Origin: Planctomycetota bacterium
GTDB taxonomy: Bacteria; Planctomycetota; PUPC01; JACPCR01
DNA: 64,000 bases
NCBI GenBank assembly: GCA_016179685.1
Contig: JACPCR010000110.1
Coordinates: 1 to 64,000 of the forward strand
Reading direction: 5' to 3'
The notes under the pieces are model-generated. The model ran no database searches, was not told where the DNA came from, and saw only the letters and a list, made by a program, of their open reading frames with translations. Below, one piece after another: positions 18,281 to 26,344 of this stretch; within the stretch, counting starts at the first letter, position 1, and each line of letters opens with the position of its first letter. Both the position numbers and the translations under genes were made by a program.

Positions 18281-18991
18281 TTATTCCTTAGACGGGGTCA
18301 GTTGACCCACCAGACGTTCCAGCTCGGCCAAGCTCGAGTGAGCTTCGGCCAGGGCCTCAAGGTAATTGAGACTTGTTTCGGCCAGCGTCTGTTGGGCCTG
18401 GAGAACTTCGAGTTGGCTGGTCTCGCCCGCCTGGTAGCCGCGCGTCGCCAGTTCCAGCGCTTGGCGTGCGCCGGGAAGCAGCGCCTCATCGTAGGACCGA
18501 ATCTGTTCCAGAGAGGCGTTCATTGAAGCAAGGGTCTGGGTCAGTTGCCGGGACAATGCAAGACGGGTCTGGCGCGCTTCCGAAAGCAGTTCGCGCTCCA
18601 CGGCTTGGTACTCCAGTTCGCGGACCTGCTGAACACTTTGAGCCACTTGAGTTCGGAGCTTACGCTTTCCACCAAGCTGAAATTCCTGGCTGATGCCCAT
18701 CTTGTTTTCAGTCTGCGACAGATCGCCGAATCTGCCAGCTTCCATCTTTTCACCTTCAAATACCAGACGCGGATTGTTCGGCAGCCGAGCCTGTCGGACG
18801 TTTCCTGCCGCGGCTTCAATGTCTTTGCGTGCCGCGGCAAGCCGGGGATTATTCTCGCGGACTCGGGCCAGAACCCTTTGCAGAGTTAGGGAACTGACCC
18901 CAGTCTGTTCCGCATTCACTGGCAATCGGATCAGAATCCCGCCTAGTAGAGTGATAAGACACGGTCCCCTCAACCATACTTTTTTTCGCAT
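18281..18991 (-). CDS. Half-size TolC-family protein
   Basis: The 236-residue product has a leader (CLITLLGGILIRLPVNA), the usual N-terminal TolC start LQRVLARVRENNPRLAAAR and the GISQEFQLGGKRKLR motif of CzcC-like channels. After EARQTRLALSRQ it passes directly into the C-terminal TolC signature EQIRSYDEALLPGARQALELATRGY and QAGETSQLEVLQAQQT. About 170 residues, one full hairpin repeat, are missing compared with the roughly 400-residue family norm, without a frameshift. The ATG at 18991 follows a run of AGGAGG motifs. It is either a functional single-repeat channel or a deletion derivative unable to form the trimer. Confidence 0.75.
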   Translation of the reverse strand: MRKKVWLRGPCLITLLGGILIRLPVNAEQTGVSSLTLQRVLARVRENNPRLAAARKDIEAAAGNVRQARLPNNPRLVFEGEKMEAGRFGDLSQTENKMGISQEFQLGGKRKLRTQVAQSVQQVRELEYQAVERELLSEARQTRLALSRQLTQTLASMNASLEQIRSYDEALLPGARQALELATRGYQAGETSQLEVLQAQQTLAETSLNYLEALAEAHSSLAELERLVGQLTPSKE

Positions 18992-19459
18992 AATCCTCTC
19001 CTCCTCCTCCTCCTGAGAAACAACTCCGCTAACTGCCTGAGAGGTCATGGGTTACGATTTTCGGCGCTTTCAGCTTTTCGAGGGCGGGTTCGAAAACACC
19101 ACTGTCACAACGGTCATAGCTTCCAGGTAACGCTCCTCCTCTTTCGAGACTCGCTTCCACTTTAGCCCATCGTCACCGCCGTTGTTTCTCTCTGGCACAA
19201 CGAAGCGACCTCACGAGCTTCATAAACTCTGCTGTTAACAGCTTGATGACGGGCCTTGCTGCTCATGGCCTGAGCAGAAGGCTCGGCTGATGCCGATTAC
19301 CGCATTCCCACGATTGGGAAGTAGGAGCAAGTGAGAATCTGAACTTAGGTGGGTTGGCCCAAACAGTCCACTGAGGGTGGTTTGGCCAAATCGCGCCACG
19401 CTCCATCCGCGAATTACCCGTACGCGGTGGCCGGATGGGTTTGTGCCAGGGGCGCGGAT
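18992..19459. other. Intergenic within the second efflux operon
   Basis: No gene is supported. The only structure noticed is the perfect hairpin TTCCCA-CGAT-TGGGAA at 19305-19320 with no U-run. The gap between the small His/Cys-rich gene and the half-size TolC gene is long for an operon, so an internal promoter is possible. Confidence 0.5.
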
Positions 19460-19906
19460 TCAGATTTGATAGGTGCAGAAGAGGGCTTGGAGTGAGCGTC
19501 GGCCAGGCAGCCCGAGGATGCTTGGGGGAGCCAATTGCTTCGCAAAAAGTCTGTTGCCTTGGTCCGTCCAGGTTGCCAAAGGGACGAACAAACTTGGATT
19601 CGGGGCGCAAACCACATCGGGACGCCAAGGAAGCGATTCCACTGGCGAACACTCACACGGAGCATTGGGAGGGTTGTGGTGACTGTCGCTCCCGTGGTTT
19701 TCATCGACCCGCTCCGGCACTGCGGCTTGGGGATGGGAATGACCATGCCCGTCCGCGTGATTCTCATGAGCATACGTCCCGATTGGCAGGAGCGAATCCA
19801 GGCAAGCGCAATCGCTGGGGCAATGAAACGGAAAACCGGGCCAGAGGCCTCCCGCCAAGCCATACGTGAACACCACCAATAAAGCTATTCCGGCTTGAAA
19901 ATTCAT
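19460..19906 (-). CDS. Small exported His/Cys-rich protein heading the second efflux operon
   Basis: No named family recognised. The 148-residue product has a leader (GIALLVVFTYGLAGG) then CPSDCACL, HENHADGHGHSH, DSHHNPP and CECSP: a strong concentration of Cys and His. It is placed first in the second efflux operon, like the Cys-rich gene of the first operon, and both end in a short hydrophobic tail containing Cys. A periplasmic metal-binding or sensing role is inferred. The ATG at 19906 is preferred because the alternative in-frame TTG is inside the -35 box. Confidence 0.65.
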   Translation of the reverse strand: MNFQAGIALLVVFTYGLAGGLWPGFPFHCPSDCACLDSLLPIGTYAHENHADGHGHSHPQAAVPERVDENHGSDSHHNPPNAPCECSPVESLPWRPDVVCAPNPSLFVPLATWTDQGNRLFAKQLAPPSILGLPGRRSLQALFCTYQI

Positions 19907-19942
19907 AAGTTTTATACTAACGTAACTTTGGTCTAAAGTCAA
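19907..19942 (-). promoter_or_regulatory. Strong sigma-70-like promoter giving a probable leaderless transcript
   Basis: Minus strand: TTGACT (19937-19942), 17 bases, TAGTAT (19914-19919), seven bases, then ATG at 19906. The geometry is the same as before the first efflux operon and before higB. Confidence 0.65.
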
Positions 19943-20115
19943 TCAGAACGGCGGTGGCCAGCTCTGAGGAATGAGATTTTGTCGCACGGTGCCGGCGGCG
20001 CAAGGGGGCGGCGGCGGGAGACTTAAGAGTCGCGTTTCGTCTGGCCTGCCGAACGGTGGGAAGAATTTCTTCGCGGTTATTTTTCCTGACATTTCTTATA
20101 AGGTGGCACCCGGAC

Positions 20116-20145
20116 TTGTTTCTCCTGGCGACACCCCGCTATAAT
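20116..20145 (+). promoter_or_regulatory. Promoter of the sialidase-like gene
   Basis: TTGTTT (20116-20121), 18 bases, TATAAT (20140-20145). The expected leader of about 75 bases contains a GGAG ribosome site before the ATG at 20228. Confidence 0.55.
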
Positions 20146-20227
20146 TGGGCTCCGGTTGTCACCATTTTGTGCCGAACTGAAATTTGGGATTCTGCTTAGA
20201 GAGAGGTCGACGCGGAGCGAAACACAC

Positions 20228-21436
20228 ATGAAAACACGGTGGTACACAGCAAGCTCGCTCAGGTTTCCATGGCAAGTTCATGTTTTCCTTTGTTTCTATG
20301 GGGCCGTACTGCCGGCCGTCGGGAGCGCTGAATCGGATAAGGTGAGGTTGAAGAGGATTCCCGGTGGTGGCATCCAGCCCCAGGTCCGCGTGGATGCGCA
20401 GGGCCAGGTTCATCTGATCGCCTTCCACGGCGAGCCGATGAACGGCGACATCGACTATTTTCGTTCGAGCGACGGCGGGGACTCATTTTCCAAGCCGCTT
20501 CGCGTGAATAGTCATCCGGGTAGCGCGATAGCCGTTGGGAATATCCGGGGCGCTCAGATGGCCTTGGGAAAGGGCGGGCGGGTCCATGTGGCCTGGAACG
20601 GTTCCGGCGAGGCGGAGCCGCGAGGTCCCTCGGGCCAGACGCCCATGCTGTACGCCCGCCTGAACGACGCCGGAAAGGCCTTCGAGCCCGAGAAAAATGT
20701 CATGCAGTTCGCTCATGGGTTGGATGGCGGAGGCTCGGTGGCCGCCGATGCGGCCGGCAACGTCTATGTGGTCTGGCACGCGGGCGTGGGAGCAAAAGGT
20801 GAAAATAAACGCCGGGTCTTCATCGCCCGTTCCCGGGACGAAGGAAAGACCTTCGATCGGGAAAAGCCTGCCTGGGACGCCGCGACCGGCGCGTGCGGCT
20901 GCTGCGGCCTGAGCGCTTTTGCCGACCCGAGCGGAAATGTTTCCATCCTGTATCGATCCGCTCAGGCCTCCGAATCCGGCGCCATCGACAACCGGGACAT
21001 GTATCTTTTGGTTTCCACGAACCAGGGCGCGAAGTTTCAGGGAAAAAAGGTCGGCTCGTGGCAGGTCAATCAATGCGTGATGAGCCTGAGCCATTTCACG
21101 GAAAATGCCAAAGGGGCCCTGGCGGCCTGGGAGAGCCGGGAGCAGGTCTACTTTGCTGAAATCGATTCAGCGGGCTTCCAGGTCTCGTCACCTGTACCCG
21201 CACCTGGGCTGGCAGCCCGTCGTAAGCATCCGGTAGTCGCACGAAATGCAGCCGGTGAGACTTGCCTGGCGTGGACAGAGGGCATGGGTTGGCAGAAGGG
21301 TGGCGCGGTCGCTTGGCAGGTCTTTGATGCGCAGGGCAAGCCAACGGGCGAGAAGGGCCGGGCGGATGGAGTGCCCGCCTGGAGCCTCGTGGCCGTCTTT
21401 GCCCGGCCCAGGGGGGGGTTCACCGTCGTCTACTAG
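20228..21436 (+). CDS. Exported sialidase-like (BNR-type) beta-propeller protein
   Basis: The 402-residue product has a signal peptide (VHVFLCFYGAVLPAVGSA). Repeated beta-propeller blades follow with Asp-box-like SxDxGxxF turns: RSSDGGDSF, RSRDEGKTF, STNQGAKF. A conserved-looking CGCCGLSAFAD segment contains three Cys. No catalytic set of a true sialidase can be assigned, so the enzyme activity is unproven; it may be a carbohydrate-binding or lectin-like propeller. Its own promoter lies upstream, and it is transcribed divergently from the second metal-efflux operon. The ATG at 20228 places the leader at the N-terminus. Confidence 0.75.
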   Translation: MKTRWYTASSLRFPWQVHVFLCFYGAVLPAVGSAESDKVRLKRIPGGGIQPQVRVDAQGQVHLIAFHGEPMNGDIDYFRSSDGGDSFSKPLRVNSHPGSAIAVGNIRGAQMALGKGGRVHVAWNGSGEAEPRGPSGQTPMLYARLNDAGKAFEPEKNVMQFAHGLDGGGSVAADAAGNVYVVWHAGVGAKGENKRRVFIARSRDEGKTFDREKPAWDAATGACGCCGLSAFADPSGNVSILYRSAQASESGAIDNRDMYLLVSTNQGAKFQGKKVGSWQVNQCVMSLSHFTENAKGALAAWESREQVYFAEIDSAGFQVSSPVPAPGLAARRKHPVVARNAAGETCLAWTEGMGWQKGGAVAWQVFDAQGKPTGEKGRADGVPAWSLVAVFARPRGGFTVVY

Positions 21437-21472
21437 TCGGTCACCGATGTTTCCATCGACAGGAGACAACCT

Positions 21473-22771
21473 ATGAGTTCCACTGTCAAAGCCCAAAAGA
21501 TTCCAAAAATTCCGGACGCGGTCAAGGCAACCGTGGCCCAGCTTGCTCTGCGAGGCATTTCACTGGCCGGTCCGGGCAAGGCCGCGAGCTTTCGTGTGGA
21601 CCCCCTCTGGGGTGCTCTGCGGGAATTGGGCACCGAGCTGTGGCTGGACACCGGTGACATGGAGAAGGCGCAGGAGCTGTGGACGGCCCATTTCACGGCT
21701 TTGACGACGAATAACACCCTTCTCAGCAAGGAAGTGAAGAAAGGCATCTACGATTCGCTCATACGAGAAGCAATCGAGGCTCTCCGAAAGCTCGCGCCCG
21801 AGATGGGCCGGTCCGACGTGGTGCGGGAGATTGGCCTTCTCCTCAACGCCCGGCACGGGCTCAGATTGGTCGAGAAGTTTGGATGCCGAGTCAGCGTCGA
21901 GCTTCACACGGACCTGGCCCACGACTTCGACGGAGCCCTGGAGACCGCGCACCGCCTCTATTCGATCTGCCCCCAATATTTCATCATCAAGGTTCCTTAT
22001 ACGCCGACGGGCCTGCTCGCAGTGCGACGCCTCGTCCTGGAAGGGCTGCCGATCAACTTCACTCTCGAGTTCTCAGCCCGTCAAAACGTGCTAGCCGCAC
22101 GCTTGGCCGGACCCCAGTTCGTCAACGTGTTCCTCGGCCGGCTCAATGCGTTCGTCATCGACCACCAGCTCGGGGACGGCAAGAATGTCGGCGAGAAGGC
22201 GACGCTCTCGAGCCAGCGGGAATTGCTCCGGCTGCGATCCTCGGAGGGCGTTCCCACTCGGCAGATCGCCGCGAGCCTGCGCGAAGCCCAGCAGGTCGTC
22301 ACCCTGGCCGGCCTGGACGTGCATACGATGCCCACCAACGTGGCCGAAGGATTCCCGCGCCTCGGCCTCAAGCCCCGGGACATCACCCGCCAGCTCGACC
22401 GGCCTCTCCCGATCAGCCTCAAACCAGGATTGAATGAGGGCGACATCGGCCTCAATGCGCTCTGGGACGTGCCCTCGGGCCTGGTCGAGGCGGCACGGGA
22501 CCTCCTCCGGGAGCGTCTGGAGCATTTCACCGGGAACGACTTGTCGGGATTCCTGGCGCGGCGTGGACTGGGCGACCTGTTTCCGAACTGGACCTCCGCC
22601 GAGCTCGCGGCTATCGCTCAGGACGGCAAGATTCCAAGCTTTGAGCGGTGGAAAGGTGCGCTGAAGGATCGATCGGTTGGCCTCGATGCGCTGTTCAATG
22701 CTGCCGGACTCCTTTCCTTCGCGGCGGACCAGAAGCAGCTCGACGATCGAATTGCTTCCTTCTTAGGCTGA
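21473..22771 (+). CDS. Transaldolase-family protein
   Basis: The 432-residue cytosolic protein has the transaldolase pattern: LWLDTGDMEKAQELW (entry Asp strand) followed by LTTNNTLL, then VSVELHTDLAHD, and IIKVPYT with the Schiff-base Lys near residue 173, then GLPINFTLEFSARQ and VNVFLGRLNAFV. It is longer and more divergent than the pentose-phosphate transaldolase, so the substrate could be another sugar phosphate. AGGAGACAACCT is the ribosome site, only 36 bases after the propeller gene, so the two may share a transcript. Confidence 0.8.
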   Translation: MSSTVKAQKIPKIPDAVKATVAQLALRGISLAGPGKAASFRVDPLWGALRELGTELWLDTGDMEKAQELWTAHFTALTTNNTLLSKEVKKGIYDSLIREAIEALRKLAPEMGRSDVVREIGLLLNARHGLRLVEKFGCRVSVELHTDLAHDFDGALETAHRLYSICPQYFIIKVPYTPTGLLAVRRLVLEGLPINFTLEFSARQNVLAARLAGPQFVNVFLGRLNAFVIDHQLGDGKNVGEKATLSSQRELLRLRSSEGVPTRQIAASLREAQQVVTLAGLDVHTMPTNVAEGFPRLGLKPRDITRQLDRPLPISLKPGLNEGDIGLNALWDVPSGLVEAARDLLRERLEHFTGNDLSGFLARRGLGDLFPNWTSAELAAIAQDGKIPSFERWKGALKDRSVGLDALFNAAGLLSFAADQKQLDDRIASFLG

Positions 22772-23078
22772 AGGCAGTAGGCTCCCGCCAGTTCTCTGAT
22801 TATGGAGAACGGTCTGCGGAACGCCAATACGCGGACGCGGAAACGCAGAGACAGGGGGCCAGGGGACAAGGGGACAAGAGGAGCACGGACAACAGACAGC
22901 GGACTACGGACTCAGTCCACGTCACACGCCCACCTCTTCATACTCCCATACCCCCCACACGCCTACACGCGTCACGATGCCCGCGTCAGCAGTCCTTAGG
23001 AATTTCTTGGCAAGCCCTACAGAACGCCACCCCGTGTTCCGCCTCGTACAGATACCTCGAAGCGAGGCTTCTGAAAAG

Positions 23079-23747
23079 ATGGACCAGCCGAGTCTCGACC
23101 CGCGGGAACTGAACGCGGCTCTCGCCGACCTGGCCCGACTCAATCGACTCTTCGGCGGGTGGCGGGTCGTCCAAAGGTCGTTGAACGCGCTCATCCCGGC
23201 CGGCAGCCCGATTCCCGTCAAGATTCTGGATGTAGGCACGGGCTCCGGAGATATACCGGTCCACATTGCCTTGTGGGCGCAGGAGACTGGCCGTTCCATG
23301 CGCATCACTGCGGTGGACCGGAATCCGAGGTCCCTGGCCATCGGGAAGGGCAGAGCGCATGAAGCTCATCTCTCCATCCAGTTCGTGCAGGCGGACGTCA
23401 AGGCGCTGCCCTTTCGCTCTGGCCAATTTGACATCGTCCTCGCCTCCCAGTTTCTCCACCATTTCGCCATTCCCGAAGCCAGCGGCATCCTTCGGTGCTT
23501 TGGCGAGCTGGCCAGACGAGCGGTCATCATCAGCGACCTTCAGCGGAATCGCTTTTCTTTGACATTGACCTACCTGGGCACCCGCCTTTTCACCCGCAGT
23601 CCCATCGTTCACCACGATTCGCTCGTTTCGATCCGGCGGGGCTTCTTGCCTGAAGAACTGGAGGCCATAGCACGAGAAGCGGGATACCCGTCCCCCAGGG
23701 TTGCGAGCTGTTTCCCGTGCCGGCTTCTCCTTGTCGCCCGCATGTAA
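23079..23747 (+). CDS. Class I SAM-dependent methyltransferase
   Basis: A Rossmann-fold methyltransferase of 222 residues: ILDVGTGSGDIP (motif I, SAM binding), ITAVDRNPRSL (motif II acidic end), FVQADVKALPF and FDIVLASQFLHHF (motifs III-IV). The N-terminal segment LDPRELNAALADLARLNRLFGGW resembles methyltransferases that accompany polyketide or quinone modification, but the substrate is not clear. An in-frame ATG at 22977 would add 34 residues. Neither start has a strong ribosome site; the shorter one fits the domain better. Confidence 0.8.
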   Translation: MDQPSLDPRELNAALADLARLNRLFGGWRVVQRSLNALIPAGSPIPVKILDVGTGSGDIPVHIALWAQETGRSMRITAVDRNPRSLAIGKGRAHEAHLSIQFVQADVKALPFRSGQFDIVLASQFLHHFAIPEASGILRCFGELARRAVIISDLQRNRFSLTLTYLGTRLFTRSPIVHHDSLVSIRRGFLPEELEAIAREAGYPSPRVASCFPCRLLLVARM

Positions 23748-23896
23748 TCTGATGAGCGCCACTCATAGAATTTACCTGGCTGCTCCGTCGGCCTCTGTCG
23801 GCGCCGGCACCGAGGGCGGTGGAAGCAGTCGAATCGCGTCGCCATGAGCGATGGGACCAATACATAATGGGGAACGAGGGTACAAAGTCTCTTAAG

Positions 23897-24094
23897 GCGG
23901 GCCAAGCCCGCAACCTAACAAGGTTGCACAGGGTGTCAGGGTTCAGGAATCAGGAATCAACTGACACCCGACCCACCTCCCACTGGGACAAGACTGGCGG
24001 GACACCTTTCAACATCTCCGCTGAAATCCGCTGCGCCCTTCGGGCTCACGGATTTCAGAGCCAGGGTTGACCCGGCTTCGCCGGCCCAACCCTA
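23897..24094. other. Cluster of five strong hairpins, candidate structured RNA or intergenic element
   Basis: Consecutive perfect stems: GCGGGC/GCCCGC (23897-23911); CAACCT/AGGTTG (23911-23926); GGGTGTCAG/CTGACACCC (23931-23969); CTGAAATCCG/CGGATTTCAG (24021-24058) with an inner GCCC-TTC-GGGC; and AGGGTTG/CAACCCT (24063-24093) with an inner CCGGC-TTC-GCCGG. The rest of the gap from 23748 to 24238 shows no gene. Such structure could be a dispersed intergenic repeat or a non-coding RNA; neither is proven from one copy. Confidence 0.5.
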
Positions 24095-24238
24095 GCGGGA
24101 AAACGGAAGTCTTTAAGAAGTGCAACTCAAACTTAAAACGTTTTTTCAAATTTGGCGCCCCAAGCGCCTAATAGACCGTCATCGTGAGTGCAGCGTGACT
24201 ATAGTGGCCTGTATTCTCACGCATGAAATGACACTCGC

Positions 24239-24775
24239 TCACCACCAGACGGGCGACCGAGACCGTCCCAGAAACCAGATTCGCCACAGGGTCTTCTTCC
24301 ACCGGGGATGGCGGAGCTGGTTCACTTCAAGCCGGCGGAGATTCCAGAACCCGGGAAGGTCTTCTTTCTTGCAGGCCTGAATCCGCGTGAAACAAAGGAG
24401 GCAGTTGCGGGCATCGAGAGGCTTGGCCGAGTAGGGATTCCAGCATTCCGGCGATGGGACGCGGCTCTGCGCCTCGTGACAAGATTGGCAGACAAGAACG
24501 GGCATTTCGAGCGTCGGGCGTCCCGGCTCGATGTAGCGGCTGAAGTAAGCGATGCCTTGTGCCTTCATGCCGCAGAACTGGCAACTGAGGGGAAAAGACT
24601 TGACTTGGGATGTGGCAGGTGAAATCAGCCTGCCCGACCGAGCACCCGGTGGGCATCCGGGTTGCTCGGTCGGGGCCGCGTGCGCGCTTGGCGTCGGGGT
24701 TGGTAAGGCCGGGAAGGCGTCACTTTCCCGGGAGGCGTCGAAAAATCCTAGCGGCGGTGAGATTCTTGGATTCAT
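24239..24775 (-). CDS. Hypothetical protein with paired CxxC zinc knuckles
   Basis: Not recognised. The 178-residue ORF has an AGGAGG ribosome site nine bases before its ATG. Residues 1-60 are Pro/Ala-rich and low in complexity. The middle has SCQFCGMKAQG, VLVCQSCHEAQ and NCLLCFTRIQAC: three Cys pairs spaced as in zinc ribbons. The C-terminus is basic (LRHPRWKKTLW). Cys-pair conservation argues for a real gene, while the low-complexity start and isolation argue against it; a fragment of a larger gene is also possible. Confidence 0.4.
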   Translation of the reverse strand: MNPRISPPLGFFDASRESDAFPALPTPTPSAHAAPTEQPGCPPGARSGRLISPATSQVKSFPLSCQFCGMKAQGIAYFSRYIEPGRPTLEMPVLVCQSCHEAQSRVPSPECWNPYSAKPLDARNCLLCFTRIQACKKEDLPGFWNLRRLEVNQLRHPRWKKTLWRIWFLGRSRSPVWW

Positions 24776-25113
24776 GACCCATGCCCTCCTGAACGTTAGG
24801 GATATTCATACGGCATGGCCCCTCCAGCATTCCCACACCACCCGTCTAATCTAAATCCTGCCCAAACCTCCAAATCCAACTGTCTGAAAGATTCGGTATT
24901 CTTCTGACCCACAATCGAAAGCAATTTTAAATCCAATTCGTTAATAATTTCTAATTAATTTTAGGTTGGATGGGTGGAAATAGTAGTTAACATACTTATT
25001 ATAAATGACTTACAACTAGAAAACCGGACTTGTCGCAGCACTCTCAGACACAGCATTTCAATCATTTTGGTATGACTTTGCTACAAACTGTTACTTTATA
25101 AGGTCAATAAAAT
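24776..25113. other. AT-rich intergenic segment
   Basis: From about 24850 the base composition drops sharply to AT-rich with runs such as AATTTCTAATTAATTTTAGG, unlike the surrounding GC-rich DNA. No gene is seen. It may be a regulatory or recombination-prone region. Confidence 0.5.
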
Positions 25114-25148
25114 ATACCACACGTTTGTATGGTATAAGCATACCACAC
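25114..25148. promoter_or_regulatory. Direct and inverted repeat cluster, candidate protein-binding site
   Basis: ATACCACAC at 25114-25122 and 25140-25148 (26-bp spacing) flank the inverted partner ATGGTAT at 25129-25135. It lies just downstream of the isomerase gene end, in AT-rich DNA. Confidence 0.35.
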
Positions 25149-25217
25149 AAATGGGCAAACTTCAATCAGAATTTGATGGGTACGGGCCAGCAGCTTCGCA
25201 GGCTACAAAGCTGCCTC

Positions 25218-26009
25218 TCAAAGGGCAACAATCTTCCTCATCCGCTTGGCCATCTCGATCTGAACCTGCCGGTCTCCACCAATCTCGTGTACCAGGCTAT
25301 CGGTGTAACCGGCGTTCCGGAGCTCCCTTATGACCGTTGCCCAGTCGGTATCACCGTCCATCAGGTTCACGAATCGGTGTTCCGCTCTCTTGAAGTCTTT
25401 CAGGTGCACCTTCTTGATCCTGACTCCGAGCCCCCGGATCCAATGTTCGGGAAACCCATAGGCCATCATGTTGGCGGTATCCAGATACACGCCCAACCAG
25501 GGGCTCCGGATGGCATCCACGAATTCTTTCATTTCTCTGGGGCTCAGGAGAAACTTATTCCACACGTTTTCGAGACAGATGACCACCCCGTTCTTCTGGG
25601 CGATGGGGACGACCTCTTGGAGGATGCCCGAGAGACCGTCCCAGGCGGCCTCGTACGTTCCCTCCACGGTGAGCTGACCGGGGTGCAAGAGTGTACCGTT
25701 GACCCCCAGCCGATTTCCGATCTCCAGGGAGCGGATGAGGCTTCGCTTGTGCGCCTCGCGTTCGGCTGGCTTGAGGCTCAGCAGGTTACCACGCTCGCCG
25801 AGGCCTGCGATCACGCTGGCGATGGAGACTCCGGCCTTTCGGCATCTCTGAGCCACCTCACGCAGCTCGCCTTCGTTCATTGCTGGGTCGAGGTCCTTCC
25901 CTGGCTGAAAGACCAGCTCCACACACTCATATCCTGCCTCCTGGCACAGGTTCAGCGTGTCATCGAGTGACAGCTTGCCGAGCACGATCTGGGTCACGCC
26001 GATCTTCAT
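25218..26009 (-). CDS. Sugar phosphate isomerase/epimerase-family TIM barrel
   Basis: The 263-residue product has the xylose-isomerase-like TIM-barrel pattern: MKIGVTQIVLG start, EAGYECVELVFQPG, TLLHPGQLTVEG, VVICLENVWNKF with a metal-ligand Glu, LGVYLDTANMMAYG with Asp, KKVHLKDFKR with His and Asp, and LVHEIGGD with the last Glu. This set of Glu/Asp/His residues coordinates a divalent metal in epimerases of this family. The substrate is unknown; sugar-phosphate 3-epimerase is a fair guess. AGGAGACAACC precedes the ATG. Confidence 0.85.
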   Translation of the reverse strand: MKIGVTQIVLGKLSLDDTLNLCQEAGYECVELVFQPGKDLDPAMNEGELREVAQRCRKAGVSIASVIAGLGERGNLLSLKPAEREAHKRSLIRSLEIGNRLGVNGTLLHPGQLTVEGTYEAAWDGLSGILQEVVPIAQKNGVVICLENVWNKFLLSPREMKEFVDAIRSPWLGVYLDTANMMAYGFPEHWIRGLGVRIKKVHLKDFKRAEHRFVNLMDGDTDWATVIRELRNAGYTDSLVHEIGGDRQVQIEMAKRMRKIVAL

Positions 26010-26049
26010 GGTTGTCTCCTATGTGGGAGCGAAGCGCCTCCTCAGATAT

Positions 26050-26073
26050 GTCCGCTGGCATGGGCCAGCGGAC
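26050..26073 (-). terminator. Perfect 10-bp hairpin between clpB and the isomerase gene
   Basis: GTCCGCTGGC-ATGG-GCCAGCGGAC. No U-run follows on the minus strand. It could end the clpB transcript or form a structured leader of the isomerase gene. The rest of 26010-26344 shows no gene. Confidence 0.45.
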
Positions 26074-26344
26074 GCGATTTCAGAGAAGCGAAAAACCTCT
26101 ATTGTCAAGGCTGCCACTCGGCAGTCGAAACGGCCCCATTTCTGGTGCGGCGCAATATAGCAAGCTATTCAGTCCCATCAAGTCCATCGCAACCCGTGCG
26201 GGGATAGTGCTGCACGCATCGAAGGGCCAAACAGCGAGGCTGCCGTACGGCGGCCTCAAACCAACCCATTGCCGTCCTTGGCGTCATGGATGGCCTCGAA
26301 CCATTGAGCGAGCCGAACATCACACCCCGTGGATTCTCCCGAAT

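Noticed and set aside
22780..22976. Purine-rich low-complexity stretch before the methyltransferase with ACGGAC-like recurrences
   Set aside because: No regular repeat unit and no coding signal; treated as ordinary intergenic DNA.
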